Below, piece after piece: positions 7,131-14,553 of a DNA stretch of 40,073 bases (within the stretch, counting starts at the first letter, position 1; every line of letters begins with the position of its first letter). The stretch spans positions 1 through 40,073 of the forward strand of contig JANYLA010000037.1 in NCBI GenBank assembly GCA_025361485.1, given 5' to 3'. The notes below the pieces were generated by a model. It searched no databases and had not been told where the DNA came from. It was given only the letters and a program-made list of their open reading frames with translations. A program made the translations under genes and the position numbers. Source of the DNA: Bacteroidales bacterium. GTDB taxonomy: Bacteria > Bacteroidota > Bacteroidia > Bacteroidales > Tenuifilaceae.

Positions 7131-10100
7131 TTAGAATGAAAAAGAGTTAGGTATATGGAAGATTGGTTGAGTAACAGGGCAAGAATTCACAGTAATATTC
7201 AACACATTTGAATAAACTGGAGCTAAGCAACCAACAGATATTGCCTTTCTAACAAATCGAGTAGTAGTTGTAAGGGTTCCATAATCGTATGCATTTGTAT
7301 TTGACAAAGGTATATTTGTCCAGTTAGAGTCCCCAGGAATAGCTAGAGCATTAACAGTATATTGCCATGTATAAACAAACAAATCCGCACCTCCCTTTGC
7401 TATATTAACATTTACAAACGCAGGTACATCTTGGTTTATCAATATAAAGTAATTGTCCAAAACACTGCCGCCATAACATAACATGTCTCCAATACCAAAC
7501 TGAGTACCAAGTGTAGAAATCCCTCCTGTTAAATTATTTCTAAAGCAATTTGGCGATACAGCGCTAACATGACTCCCATCAAAATGCCACCCTCCATTAT
7601 TTGTTCTTTTTATTACCCTTGTATACGAATTAAGATAGTATGAAGTAAAATTCGTGGCCTCCAATGAAACGTTGAAATTGCCAACGGCAAAACCATTAAT
7701 AGCTGTAATATTCCAGTAGCCTTCGCTAAACTGATTTTGAACAATATCACCTGATTCTGCAATTGGCAAACCGCCACTACCTGGATTGCTTGAAACGAAA
7801 TAAACGAGTATTGAACCTGACGTTAAGCCGCTATTTACGGCAAAATTTACTGTTTGGCTGCTAACTGTTGTGCCAACAGGGAACAAATATGAGCCATTAC
7901 TTGTGATCCATTTCTCGAATTTTCCAACGATACGACCCGAAACATACGCTAATGTTCCCGGTGATACCAAACCCGATCCTAATGTAAGTATATTAGCACT
8001 AGTTGAAATGGTTCCTGAGTTAAGTGTAAGATTATTTGATACCTGAATATTATTATTTATTACGAGTTGGGAATTATTTTGTAAAACTAATTTATAAAAA
8101 TGCTCACCCAGAGAATTACTAATGGTTTGAGCAGTACCATTAAAAGTAACAGCACCAGTACCTGATGTAAATATTCCAGCATTACTCCAATTCCCATTTA
8201 TAGTAATATTGTAGGTTGATGCATTAAAATTCCCCGATATGATATTAAGGTTTTGAAGAATTGTAATATTCGAAGCTAGCTGACAAGAAGCTCCAGAAGA
8301 CGTTGCAATATCAATACTATAGACATTAGAATTATTGAAATTTACAGTTTGAATTCCTGTTGCAGCATTGAATATGAACTTTGCATTGCCTGCAGAAATT
8401 AACCCATTTTCGCAATGTAAGTCTCCTCCAATAGTTATGGTTGGAGATCCTGTGATATTAATTGTCCCATCATTTATTATGCTAAATTCTGTGGTTAAAT
8501 CCTTATTTATATCGAGTCTTGCACTTGGCTGAAGAACAATTGATCTAGCCAAAGCACTTGAAATAGAAATAATTGGATAGTTGACTACATTAGGTATAAT
8601 TGCCATTGAGCTGAAATCGGGAACAACTTCTAACGACCAGTTTAAAGGATTATGCCAGTTATGATCAACAATACCTGTCCAATAATATGGTTGTATAAGA
8701 GATCGTGTTGCATAACCATCGGCTATTCCACCAAAGAAAACATTCCAGTTTGTTGGCGTTGAGCAAATTGATGGCTTGATTATCTGACTTGATGCCCCAT
8801 TTGCATTACCACCAAGGTATACATTAAGGTTCTCGGGCGGAGTACAAATAGATCTAATTGTAGTTATATTTGCTCCTCCATTAGCACCACCTCCGATATA
8901 AATATTTTGATTTTCGGGTGGAATACAAACACTTCTTATAGCGCTCAAATTATCAGCACCATTTGCGTTGCCACCTACGTATATGTTCAAGTTTTCTGGT
9001 GGTGTACAAATGTTTTTAATTATCCTTTGATTTGCTCCGCCATTAGCATTCCCACCATTAAATATATTTACTTGATAAGTATTTACAGGGCAAATGGAAA
9101 TAAATGTAAATGCAGCTCCATTCGCATCTCCACCAAAATAGATATTGATTAATTCAGGTAGGGTGCAGTTAATTAAATATTGAAATGCATCTCCATTCGA
9201 TGCTCCTCCTTTAAAAATATTTAAATTTTCAGGATTAGAGCAAACCGATTGAGCGAATTTTGATTGGGAGAAACCATCTGTACTACCACCTTTAAAAATA
9301 TTTAAATTCTCCGGCACAGAGCAAACTGATTGAGATAAACGGTTGAATGCATAACCATCAGTATTTCCCCCTAAGAAGATATTAAAATTTTCAGGAACGG
9401 AGCAAATGGTTTGGGTTAAACCTTTAATATCTTGTCCATCGGCATTGCCTCCCAGAAAAATAAAATTATTTTCAGGAGCTGCACACAAGCTTTGGGTAAG
9501 ATTTTGAATCGAATACCCATCAGCATTACCTCCGAAAAAGATATTTGAATTCTCGATGCTTGAACATACTAATTGAGTAAGCGTACCTAAAGAATAACCA
9601 TCAGCATTACCACCTAAAGAAATTGTTGAGTTATCGGCAGGAGGACAAATGGATTGTAAAAAAACTTTGTGTGCGTACCCATCGGCGTTTCCACCGAAAA
9701 ATATATTAAAAGATTCGGGGGTTGAACAAACTGATTGAATAAATTTTTTTTGGGAGAATCCATCAGCATTTCCACCTAAAAAAACATTATAATTTTCAGA
9801 TAAAGTGCAAGATGATTGGGATAATAAACCTTTTGAATAACCATCAGTATTACCCCCATTATAAATATTAACGGGTAATGCAACCGGACAATTTGTTATG
9901 TATTGCGAAGAAGCACCATTGGCATCTCCACCATAGTATATATTACTATTTTCGGGTGGAGTACAAATAGATGATATTTGGATTGATTTCCCTCCTCTTC
10001 CACCAAAAAAAATGCTAAGGTTTTCGGGTGCTAAACAAATATTCTGGATTAATTGTTGTGCTGAAGCACCGTTTGCATTACCGCCAAAATATATGCTTAT

Positions 10101-10325
10101 ATTGATCGGAGCTGCGCAAATGGACTGTAGAATACTAACCGATTGAGCGCCATTAGCATCTCCACCAAAATATATGCTCGTATTCTCGGGAGGTGAGCAG
10201 GGAGATTGAGTGAGCGATTCACTATCTCCACCATTTGAATTACCTCCCTTATACTGAGCAAATATATTTTGAGAAATACTAAATAGTAATATTAAAAGGA
10301 ATGTATATTTATTCCGAAAAAGCAT
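7131..10325 (-). CDS. Secreted giant repeat protein: 20 Cys-containing GG repeats, beta-helical region, truncated T9SS sorting domain
   Basis: A 1064-residue protein with a signal peptide (1-24, ending IFAQ). Residues 25 to about 545 are 20 tandem units, mostly 27 residues long, of the form I[YF]xGG[ND]A[ND]G...C..PEN. Nineteen units carry one Cys each; the last has none. From about 545 a segment beginning YYWTGIVDHNWHNPLNW, a type common before beta-helical regions in Bacteroidota surface proteins, leads into Asn/Thr/Gly-rich beta repeats and an Ig-like domain. The final residues, HIPNSFSF then stop, match the opening of the CHU_C / type B T9SS sorting domain, whose remaining ~80 residues are absent. 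An adhesin or surface-layer role is inferred. The 72-base gap to the upstream SUMF1 gene suggests one transcript. I do not recognise the 27-residue repeat as a named family. Confidence 0.85.
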   Translation of the reverse strand: MLFRNKYTFLLILLFSISQNIFAQYKGGNSNGGDSESLTQSPCSPPENTSIYFGGDANGAQSVSILQSICAAPINISIYFGGNANGASAQQLIQNICLAPENLSIFFGGRGGKSIQISSICTPPENSNIYYGGDANGASSQYITNCPVALPVNIYNGGNTDGYSKGLLSQSSCTLSENYNVFLGGNADGFSQKKFIQSVCSTPESFNIFFGGNADGYAHKVFLQSICPPADNSTISLGGNADGYSLGTLTQLVCSSIENSNIFFGGNADGYSIQNLTQSLCAAPENNFIFLGGNADGQDIKGLTQTICSVPENFNIFLGGNTDGYAFNRLSQSVCSVPENLNIFKGGSTDGFSQSKFAQSVCSNPENLNIFKGGASNGDAFQYLINCTLPELINIYFGGDANGAAFTFISICPVNTYQVNIFNGGNANGGANQRIIKNICTPPENLNIYVGGNANGADNLSAIRSVCIPPENQNIYIGGGANGGANITTIRSICTPPENLNVYLGGNANGASSQIIKPSICSTPTNWNVFFGGIADGYATRSLIQPYYWTGIVDHNWHNPLNWSLEVVPDFSSMAIIPNVVNYPIISISSALARSIVLQPSARLDINKDLTTEFSIINDGTINITGSPTITIGGDLHCENGLISAGNAKFIFNAATGIQTVNFNNSNVYSIDIATSSGASCQLASNITILQNLNIISGNFNASTYNITINGNWSNAGIFTSGTGAVTFNGTAQTISNSLGEHFYKLVLQNNSQLVINNNIQVSNNLTLNSGTISTSANILTLGSGLVSPGTLAYVSGRIVGKFEKWITSNGSYLFPVGTTVSSQTVNFAVNSGLTSGSILVYFVSSNPGSGGLPIAESGDIVQNQFSEGYWNITAINGFAVGNFNVSLEATNFTSYYLNSYTRVIKRTNNGGWHFDGSHVSAVSPNCFRNNLTGGISTLGTQFGIGDMLCYGGSVLDNYFILINQDVPAFVNVNIAKGGADLFVYTWQYTVNALAIPGDSNWTNIPLSNTNAYDYGTLTTTTRFVRKAISVGCLAPVYSNVLNITVNSCPVTQPIFHIPNSFSF
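8690..10253 (-). repeat. 20-unit tandem repeat, ~81 bp per unit, coding
   Basis: The coding repeat spans residues 25 to about 545 of the giant protein. Units fall into two types: ANG units (GGDANGA / GGNANGA, units 2-5 and 15-19) and DGY-like units (GGNADGY / GGSTDGF, units 6-13 and 20). Most are 27 codons; units 4, 5, 14 and 15 are shorter or rearranged around the Cys. The DNA copies are diverged, so it is an old array and not a recent identical expansion. Confidence 0.85.
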
Positions 10326-10397
10326 TCAATAGTTTGTTGGTTTCTATTAGAAAAAATCCAGTCAGAATGGTACGGGCATCAGCGATTAGATATAGTT

Positions 10398-11906
10398 TTA
10401 CCGTACACCCCTGCCTCCCACTCTATAATCTCTATTTCTATTAACTCCATTATTTAACCAATCTCTATTGCTGGTAATACAGTATAGCCCGCCATTATCG
10501 TACCAGTTGCCTCCACGTACAATACCTCCTTGATCGCCACCACCATTAGGAGGCCAATTTGGTGTATCCGCAGTACCAGTTCCCGTTAAACTACCATCAC
10601 CTGGAGTATTGCTGAATAAACTATAATTATAACTCATACCACCAATACATTGCTCGAAAACATTGCCTGCCATATCCATCGCTCCGTAGTAGGCGGCACC
10701 TGCTTGCGCTCGATTCGTAATTGATGTAGCAGCAAAACCGCATCTTAGCGGACCTCTATTATTAACAACGTTAACAGCATACGCACAAAGTCCTGTTCCA
10801 ATGGACAACGATACTTCGTTTACAGCCCCTGGATAGGCAATTCCACCCGAGTTTGTTGCAGTAATAGTTGTTGTCCCCCAAACATATTCATTAATAACTG
10901 GTGCAGCAGTTCCTCTACATATTTTTTCAAACTCAAATTCGGTCATTGGTCTTAAGGCACCCCAATCAAGATAAGCGATAAGATCTGTCCAATTCAGCCA
11001 GTTGCAAGCAACATCTTTTCCATCATCGGCTTCGTCGAAAATTCCATTTAGGTTTAGGTCACATCCAACAACTGCAGGAATATTATTAACCGTGCCCGGG
11101 GTCTTGATTTTTATTCCATTCCGGCAATGAGATGGGTTTGGCGAACCAGCCAAAACAAAAGTTCCTACAATAGAATTTGGAGAAGCAGCAAAACGATTAG
11201 TTTGCTGATCGTAAGTGATTGTATTTAGAAAAGCAACGTATTCCTCCTGACTAATTTCATACTTCATTGCATAAAACCCGTTGTAACCTAGTGGAAATGT
11301 TGCTGGTAATACAGCGGTTGATCCCCATGCAGGATTAGATAAATACTGTGCTGTAGTTAACCCAGCAGCCTGTACGGCTGCATTTATTAACTTGGGAGCC
11401 ATTGCTCCATCGCCAGTAAATCCGTATAGTGAGCCAGCACCTCTATTGCCATCGCCAGCAGAGAAATCTCCTTGAGGCACATAAACCATCTCAACACCAT
11501 TCAGCTGATAATTATATGTTGCATCAGTAATACTCATTTTAAGGGTTACGGTTGCTGATGATATATTTCCGCTACCATTTGCTATTCGGCGAATGAATAC
11601 ACCTTTTCCATCAGTGGTTGTAACAACCTCAAGAACTCCACCGGTAACAGTATGATCAATAGCAACAGTGCTTAAGCCAACATGTTGCCAAGGCAGATAG
11701 TTTGTAGCACAATCTTGATACTTTATGAATATCCATACAGCATCCCAATTTGCTGGGCCCGCTGATACTTTCCAACTATTATCCCATTGGATAGTAAACC
11801 TAATGTGAGTTGGATCAGAGATAGTTAAGGTTCCAAGCTGCAAGTTATTTGCATATGATGATGCTAAAGAAATGGAAATAACCAGAAATATTATTATTCG
11901 TTTCAT
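10398..11906 (-). CDS. Secreted SUMF1/FGE-domain protein, paralogue 1
   Basis: A 502-residue protein with a signal peptide (1-19), an N-terminal beta-sandwich-like domain (about 20-130, with FTIQWDNSWK and WDAVWIFIKY), and a SUMF1 domain from about 135 to the end. Domain signatures are VEMVYVPQGDF, MKYEISQEEY, LRPMTEFEFEK, YGAMDMAGNVFEQ and VRGGNWYD. A Ca-binding-type loop, DLNLNGIFDEADDG, lies at 283-296. True formylglycine-generating enzymes use two Cys after RGGS; by eye the first is replaced by Asp and only one Cys (in GGLYC) remains, so catalysis is doubtful. SUMF1 domains also occur in structural T9SS/gliding proteins (GldJ, GldK). It lies 42 bases downstream of its paralogue and 72 upstream of the repeat protein. 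Confidence 0.85.
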   Translation of the reverse strand: MKRIIIFLVISISLASSYANNLQLGTLTISDPTHIRFTIQWDNSWKVSAGPANWDAVWIFIKYQDCATNYLPWQHVGLSTVAIDHTVTGGVLEVVTTTDGKGVFIRRIANGSGNISSATVTLKMSITDATYNYQLNGVEMVYVPQGDFSAGDGNRGAGSLYGFTGDGAMAPKLINAAVQAAGLTTAQYLSNPAWGSTAVLPATFPLGYNGFYAMKYEISQEEYVAFLNTITYDQQTNRFAASPNSIVGTFVLAGSPNPSHCRNGIKIKTPGTVNNIPAVVGCDLNLNGIFDEADDGKDVACNWLNWTDLIAYLDWGALRPMTEFEFEKICRGTAAPVINEYVWGTTTITATNSGGIAYPGAVNEVSLSIGTGLCAYAVNVVNNRGPLRCGFAATSITNRAQAGAAYYGAMDMAGNVFEQCIGGMSYNYSLFSNTPGDGSLTGTGTADTPNWPPNGGGDQGGIVRGGNWYDNGGLYCITSNRDWLNNGVNRNRDYRVGGRGVR

Positions 11907-11948
11907 CTTGTTTATTTTAAAGGTTAATGTTATGACGGATGGTTTAGG

Positions 11949-13466
11949 TTAAGGAACTCTTACTCCACGACCCCCTACACGATTATCCCTACCTTGGTTT
12001 ACATTAGATGTCATCCAATCACGATTGCTTGTAGCACAAACACCTGCAGCATCATACCAATTACCACCTCTACCAACACCGCCAAAACCGTTTCCACCGC
12101 CTAGAGGTGGCCAATTTGCAGTATTAGCACCTCCAGATACGTTTAGATCACCATCGCCATTTATGGTTGTAAATGTGCTGTAATTATAACCATTGTAACC
12201 ACCAATACACTGTTCATTGGCATTACCACTCATATCCATAACACCATAATAAGTTGAACCGGCCACTGTCCGAGTTGATGTTGCTGTTGCTGCAAATCCA
12301 CAACGTAAAGGTCCTCGATTATTATTTGTAGCAACTCCATAGGCACATAAACCATTACCGCTTGTAATTGAAACTTCGTTCACTGCACCAGGGTACACAA
12401 TTGCACCTGAATTGGAAGCAAGTATGGTAGTTGTAGCCCAAACGTATTCGTTGGCAACTGGTGCAGAGACTCCCCTACTTATTTTTTCAAATTCAAATTC
12501 AGTCATTGGGCGTAGTGCAGACCAATCGAGGAATGCCATTAAGTCTGCCCAGCTAAGCCAATTACATGCAATGTTCTGCCCATCGTCGGTTTCGTCAAAA
12601 ACACCATTTAAATTTAAATCACATCCAACTACAGCAGGCACATTACTGACTTGACCTGGAGTTTTAATCCTAATTCCATTCCGACAATTCTGTGGATTTG
12701 GCAAACCTGCGATAGCAAATGTACCCGTTGAAGAGTTCGGCGCATTTGTAAAACGAGTTTGCTGTTGATCATAAGTTAGCGTATTAAGGAATGCAGCAAA
12801 TGCCTCCTGACTAATTTCGTATTTCATTGAATAAAATGCATTGTAACCCATTGGATAGGTTGAAGGCAAGGGAGCAAATGATCCCCATCCTGCATTTGAT
12901 AAGTATTGTGCGGAGTTTAATCCAGCGGTTTGAACAGCATTGGTAATTAACAAAGGTGTAAAAGCACCATTGCCAGTAAAACCATAAAGATTTCCTCCTC
13001 CACGGTTACCATCTCCAATGCTAAAATCACCCTGAGGGATATAAACCATTTCAATACCATTCAGCTGATAATTGTAGCTGTTATCAGTAATGGTCATTTT
13101 TAGTGTTACCGTAGCCGATGCTATATTACCGCTTCCTGCAGCTGAGCGACGAATGAAAATTCCCTTGCCATCAGCAACCGCATCAATTTGAAGAACACCG
13201 CCTGTAACTGTATGATCTCCAGAAACAGTGCTTAGCCCAACGTGCTGCCAGGGCAGATAGTTTGTAGCACAATCCTGATACTTAATGAATACCCATACAG
13301 CATCCCAATTAGCCGGTCCGCCAGTTACTTTCCAACTATTGTCCCATTGAATTGTGAATTGCAGATGAGTTGCATCAGGGCGAGTAATTACTCCAAACTG
13401 TAAATTATTAGCAAATGAATAGCTTGCTAATAGGATTGTGATTAACAAAAAGGATACTTTTCTCAT
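11949..13466 (-). CDS. Secreted SUMF1/FGE-domain protein, paralogue 2
   Basis: A 505-residue tandem paralogue of the next gene downstream, clearly homologous over its whole length: same signal peptide layout, same N-terminal domain (FTIQWDNSWKVTGGPANWDA), same SUMF1 motifs (MKYEISQEAF, LRPMTEFEFEK, YGVMDMSGNANEQ, GRGGNWYD) and the same loop DLNLNGVFDETDDG. The C-terminus is GGRGVRVP, with no visible T9SS sorting domain. One Cys (in AAGVCATSN) sits where the second FGE active-site Cys would align; the first is Asp. The ATG at 13466 is preferred over an in-frame TTG at 13475 because it starts the signal peptide directly (MRKVSFLLITILLAS). It is probably the first gene of the transcript ending at 7131. 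Confidence 0.85.
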   Translation of the reverse strand: MRKVSFLLITILLASYSFANNLQFGVITRPDATHLQFTIQWDNSWKVTGGPANWDAVWVFIKYQDCATNYLPWQHVGLSTVSGDHTVTGGVLQIDAVADGKGIFIRRSAAGSGNIASATVTLKMTITDNSYNYQLNGIEMVYIPQGDFSIGDGNRGGGNLYGFTGNGAFTPLLITNAVQTAGLNSAQYLSNAGWGSFAPLPSTYPMGYNAFYSMKYEISQEAFAAFLNTLTYDQQQTRFTNAPNSSTGTFAIAGLPNPQNCRNGIRIKTPGQVSNVPAVVGCDLNLNGVFDETDDGQNIACNWLSWADLMAFLDWSALRPMTEFEFEKISRGVSAPVANEYVWATTTILASNSGAIVYPGAVNEVSITSGNGLCAYGVATNNNRGPLRCGFAATATSTRTVAGSTYYGVMDMSGNANEQCIGGYNGYNYSTFTTINGDGDLNVSGGANTANWPPLGGGNGFGGVGRGGNWYDAAGVCATSNRDWMTSNVNQGRDNRVGGRGVRVP

Positions 13467-13618
13467 ATAATTCAATTTTACTATTATACTTCAGATTCAT
13501 TTTTATAATACGATGAAAAATAAAAATGGTTCAAAGGTTTAAATTAAAAAGGAAGTTTTGTTGTTCAACTGGTTATTCGTGTTGATGAATGCAAGTTAAT
13601 CCTAATTAATCAATAAAA

Positions 13619-13644
13619 AGACCTTCCTAAAAATAGAAAGGTCT
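13619..13644 (-). terminator. Terminator of the 13674 barrel gene
   Basis: On the minus strand AGACCTT and AAGGTCT form a 7-bp stem with a 12-base loop followed by TTTTT. It lies 30 bases after the stop codon and separates the barrel gene from the SUMF1 pair. Confidence 0.7.
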
Positions 13645-13673
13645 ATTAAGAATTTATGATGGCGTATTTATTT

Positions 13674-14177
13674 TTAAAAGATATATGTAACCCCAATTTT
13701 TCCGCCGGTAGAAGTGTTACCTCCACCAAATTCAAGGTTAACCCCAAAATTATTCTTGAAGAAATATCTACCTCCAACCTGAGCATCCAAGCCTATACCC
13801 GATGCACCGTTACCAGGGTAGTTTGATGAGGTTGTCCAAATATAATAGCCAAGGCTTAAACCAGCATAAATATCCCATTGGCTAGGAACTTCGAGGAGCG
13901 AATTAAAATGGTAATTACCATTACCTGAAATACCAAAAATAGAACTTCTAAAATTTCCTCCCGGAAATTTTTCATTGTTTGATCTGAATGAAACCTCACC
14001 ACCAACAGTAATATCTTGGTATACACCAAAATCCATACCAACATAAATCGGAACACCCCACCCAGAAAACCCTAATCCTGCATTTAGCTGCTTACTACCT
14101 TTAGATAAAGGGCTTTGTGCGATTGCAGAAGCAACAAATATGAATAGTATTAAAAAAATAAAACCTGCTTTTTTCAT
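13674..14177 (-). CDS. Small outer-membrane beta-barrel protein
   Basis: A 167-residue protein with a signal peptide (MKKAGFIFLILFIFVASAIAQ split as 1-21) and a mature part of alternating polar and aromatic strands rich in Gly and Tyr. It ends in GGKIGVTYIF, the aromatic C-terminus of an outer-membrane barrel recognised by the BAM complex. Its size suggests an eight-stranded OmpX/OmpW-like barrel. The ATG at 14177 is preferred over an in-frame TTG at 14225 because that TTG lies inside the -7 promoter box, and AAAGAAG precedes this ATG. It is near the surface-protein cluster but has its own promoter and terminator. Ligand or function is unknown. Confidence 0.8.
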   Translation of the reverse strand: MKKAGFIFLILFIFVASAIAQSPLSKGSKQLNAGLGFSGWGVPIYVGMDFGVYQDITVGGEVSFRSNNEKFPGGNFRSSIFGISGNGNYHFNSLLEVPSQWDIYAGLSLGYYIWTTSSNYPGNGASGIGLDAQVGGRYFFKNNFGVNLEFGGGNTSTGGKIGVTYIF

Positions 14178-14222
14178 CTTCTTTATAGTTTTAGTTATTA
14201 TTATTTTCAACTGATCGTTTTG

Positions 14223-14230
14223 CAAAAGTA
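14223..14230 (-). promoter_or_regulatory. Bacteroidota -7 element of the barrel gene (TACTTTTG)
   Basis: Read on the minus strand this is a perfect TAnnTTTG, 45 bases upstream of the ATG at 14177. No clear -33 TTTG is seen at the right distance. Confidence 0.5.
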
Positions 14231-14297
14231 GTTAAAAGGTGAGCCTGCTACTAAATAAAACACTTCTATTGTAACGTTATTGTTTAAAAGCTTTAAT

Positions 14298-14510
14298 TTA
14301 CTTCAAATAACTAGTCCCTCTCTCTGTAACAATCTTTATAAAATTATCGATTGACCGATTATAATCCTTCTCAATATCGTTTGGAAAATAGCAAGCAGGA
14401 ACTTCACCGCTTCGGCGGTGGTACGCCAAGCAATCACAGCAAACACCATGCTTACTACAAGAGTATGTACAATTACAAAACTTTGAGTTTGTCTCCTTTT
14501 TACATTCCAT
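14298..14510 (-). CDS. Small Cys-rich cytosolic protein (DUF6485-like)
   Basis: A 70-residue protein with eight Cys, seven of them in the first 28 residues: a lone Cys3, then [17 protein letters not shown]. It continues with [15 protein letters not shown] and a helical tail. The Cys spacing suggests a metal-binding knuckle, probably zinc or iron-sulphur. I recall this CNCTYxCxxxGxCCxC...Y-H-R..GE.PACYF pattern as the DUF6485 family of unknown function. It has no signal peptide. It starts 43 bases downstream of the LTA-synthase-like gene on the same strand and may be cotranscribed with it. Confidence 0.75.
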   Translation of the reverse strand: MECKKETNSKFCNCTYSCSKHGVCCDCLAYHRRSGEVPACYFPNDIEKDYNRSIDNFIKIVTERGTSYLK

Positions 14511-14553
14511 TATTTAACCTTCTCTGTTTATTTATCAACTTGTTAACTTAACT

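Noticed and set aside
8907-9152. Plus-strand open frame opposite the repeat region
   Set aside because: It is antisense to the repeat array and only reflects the codon periodicity of the real gene.
8690-10253. A regular ~81-bp DNA periodicity that might suggest a CRISPR or satellite array
   Set aside because: It lies in one long reading frame after a signal peptide, units vary in sequence while the protein pattern is kept, and there are no unique spacers between identical repeats.
7131-10325. RTX toxin or Ca-binding nonapeptide protein
   Set aside because: The GG-x-A-D-G pattern has a 27-residue and not a 9-residue period, and lacks the GGxGxDxLx core.
10398-13466. Active formylglycine-generating enzymes
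   Set aside because: By eye only one of the two active-site Cys is present in each, so sulfatase activation should not be claimed. No sulfatase with a CxPxR site is adjacent; the LTA-synthase-like protein uses Ser/Thr.
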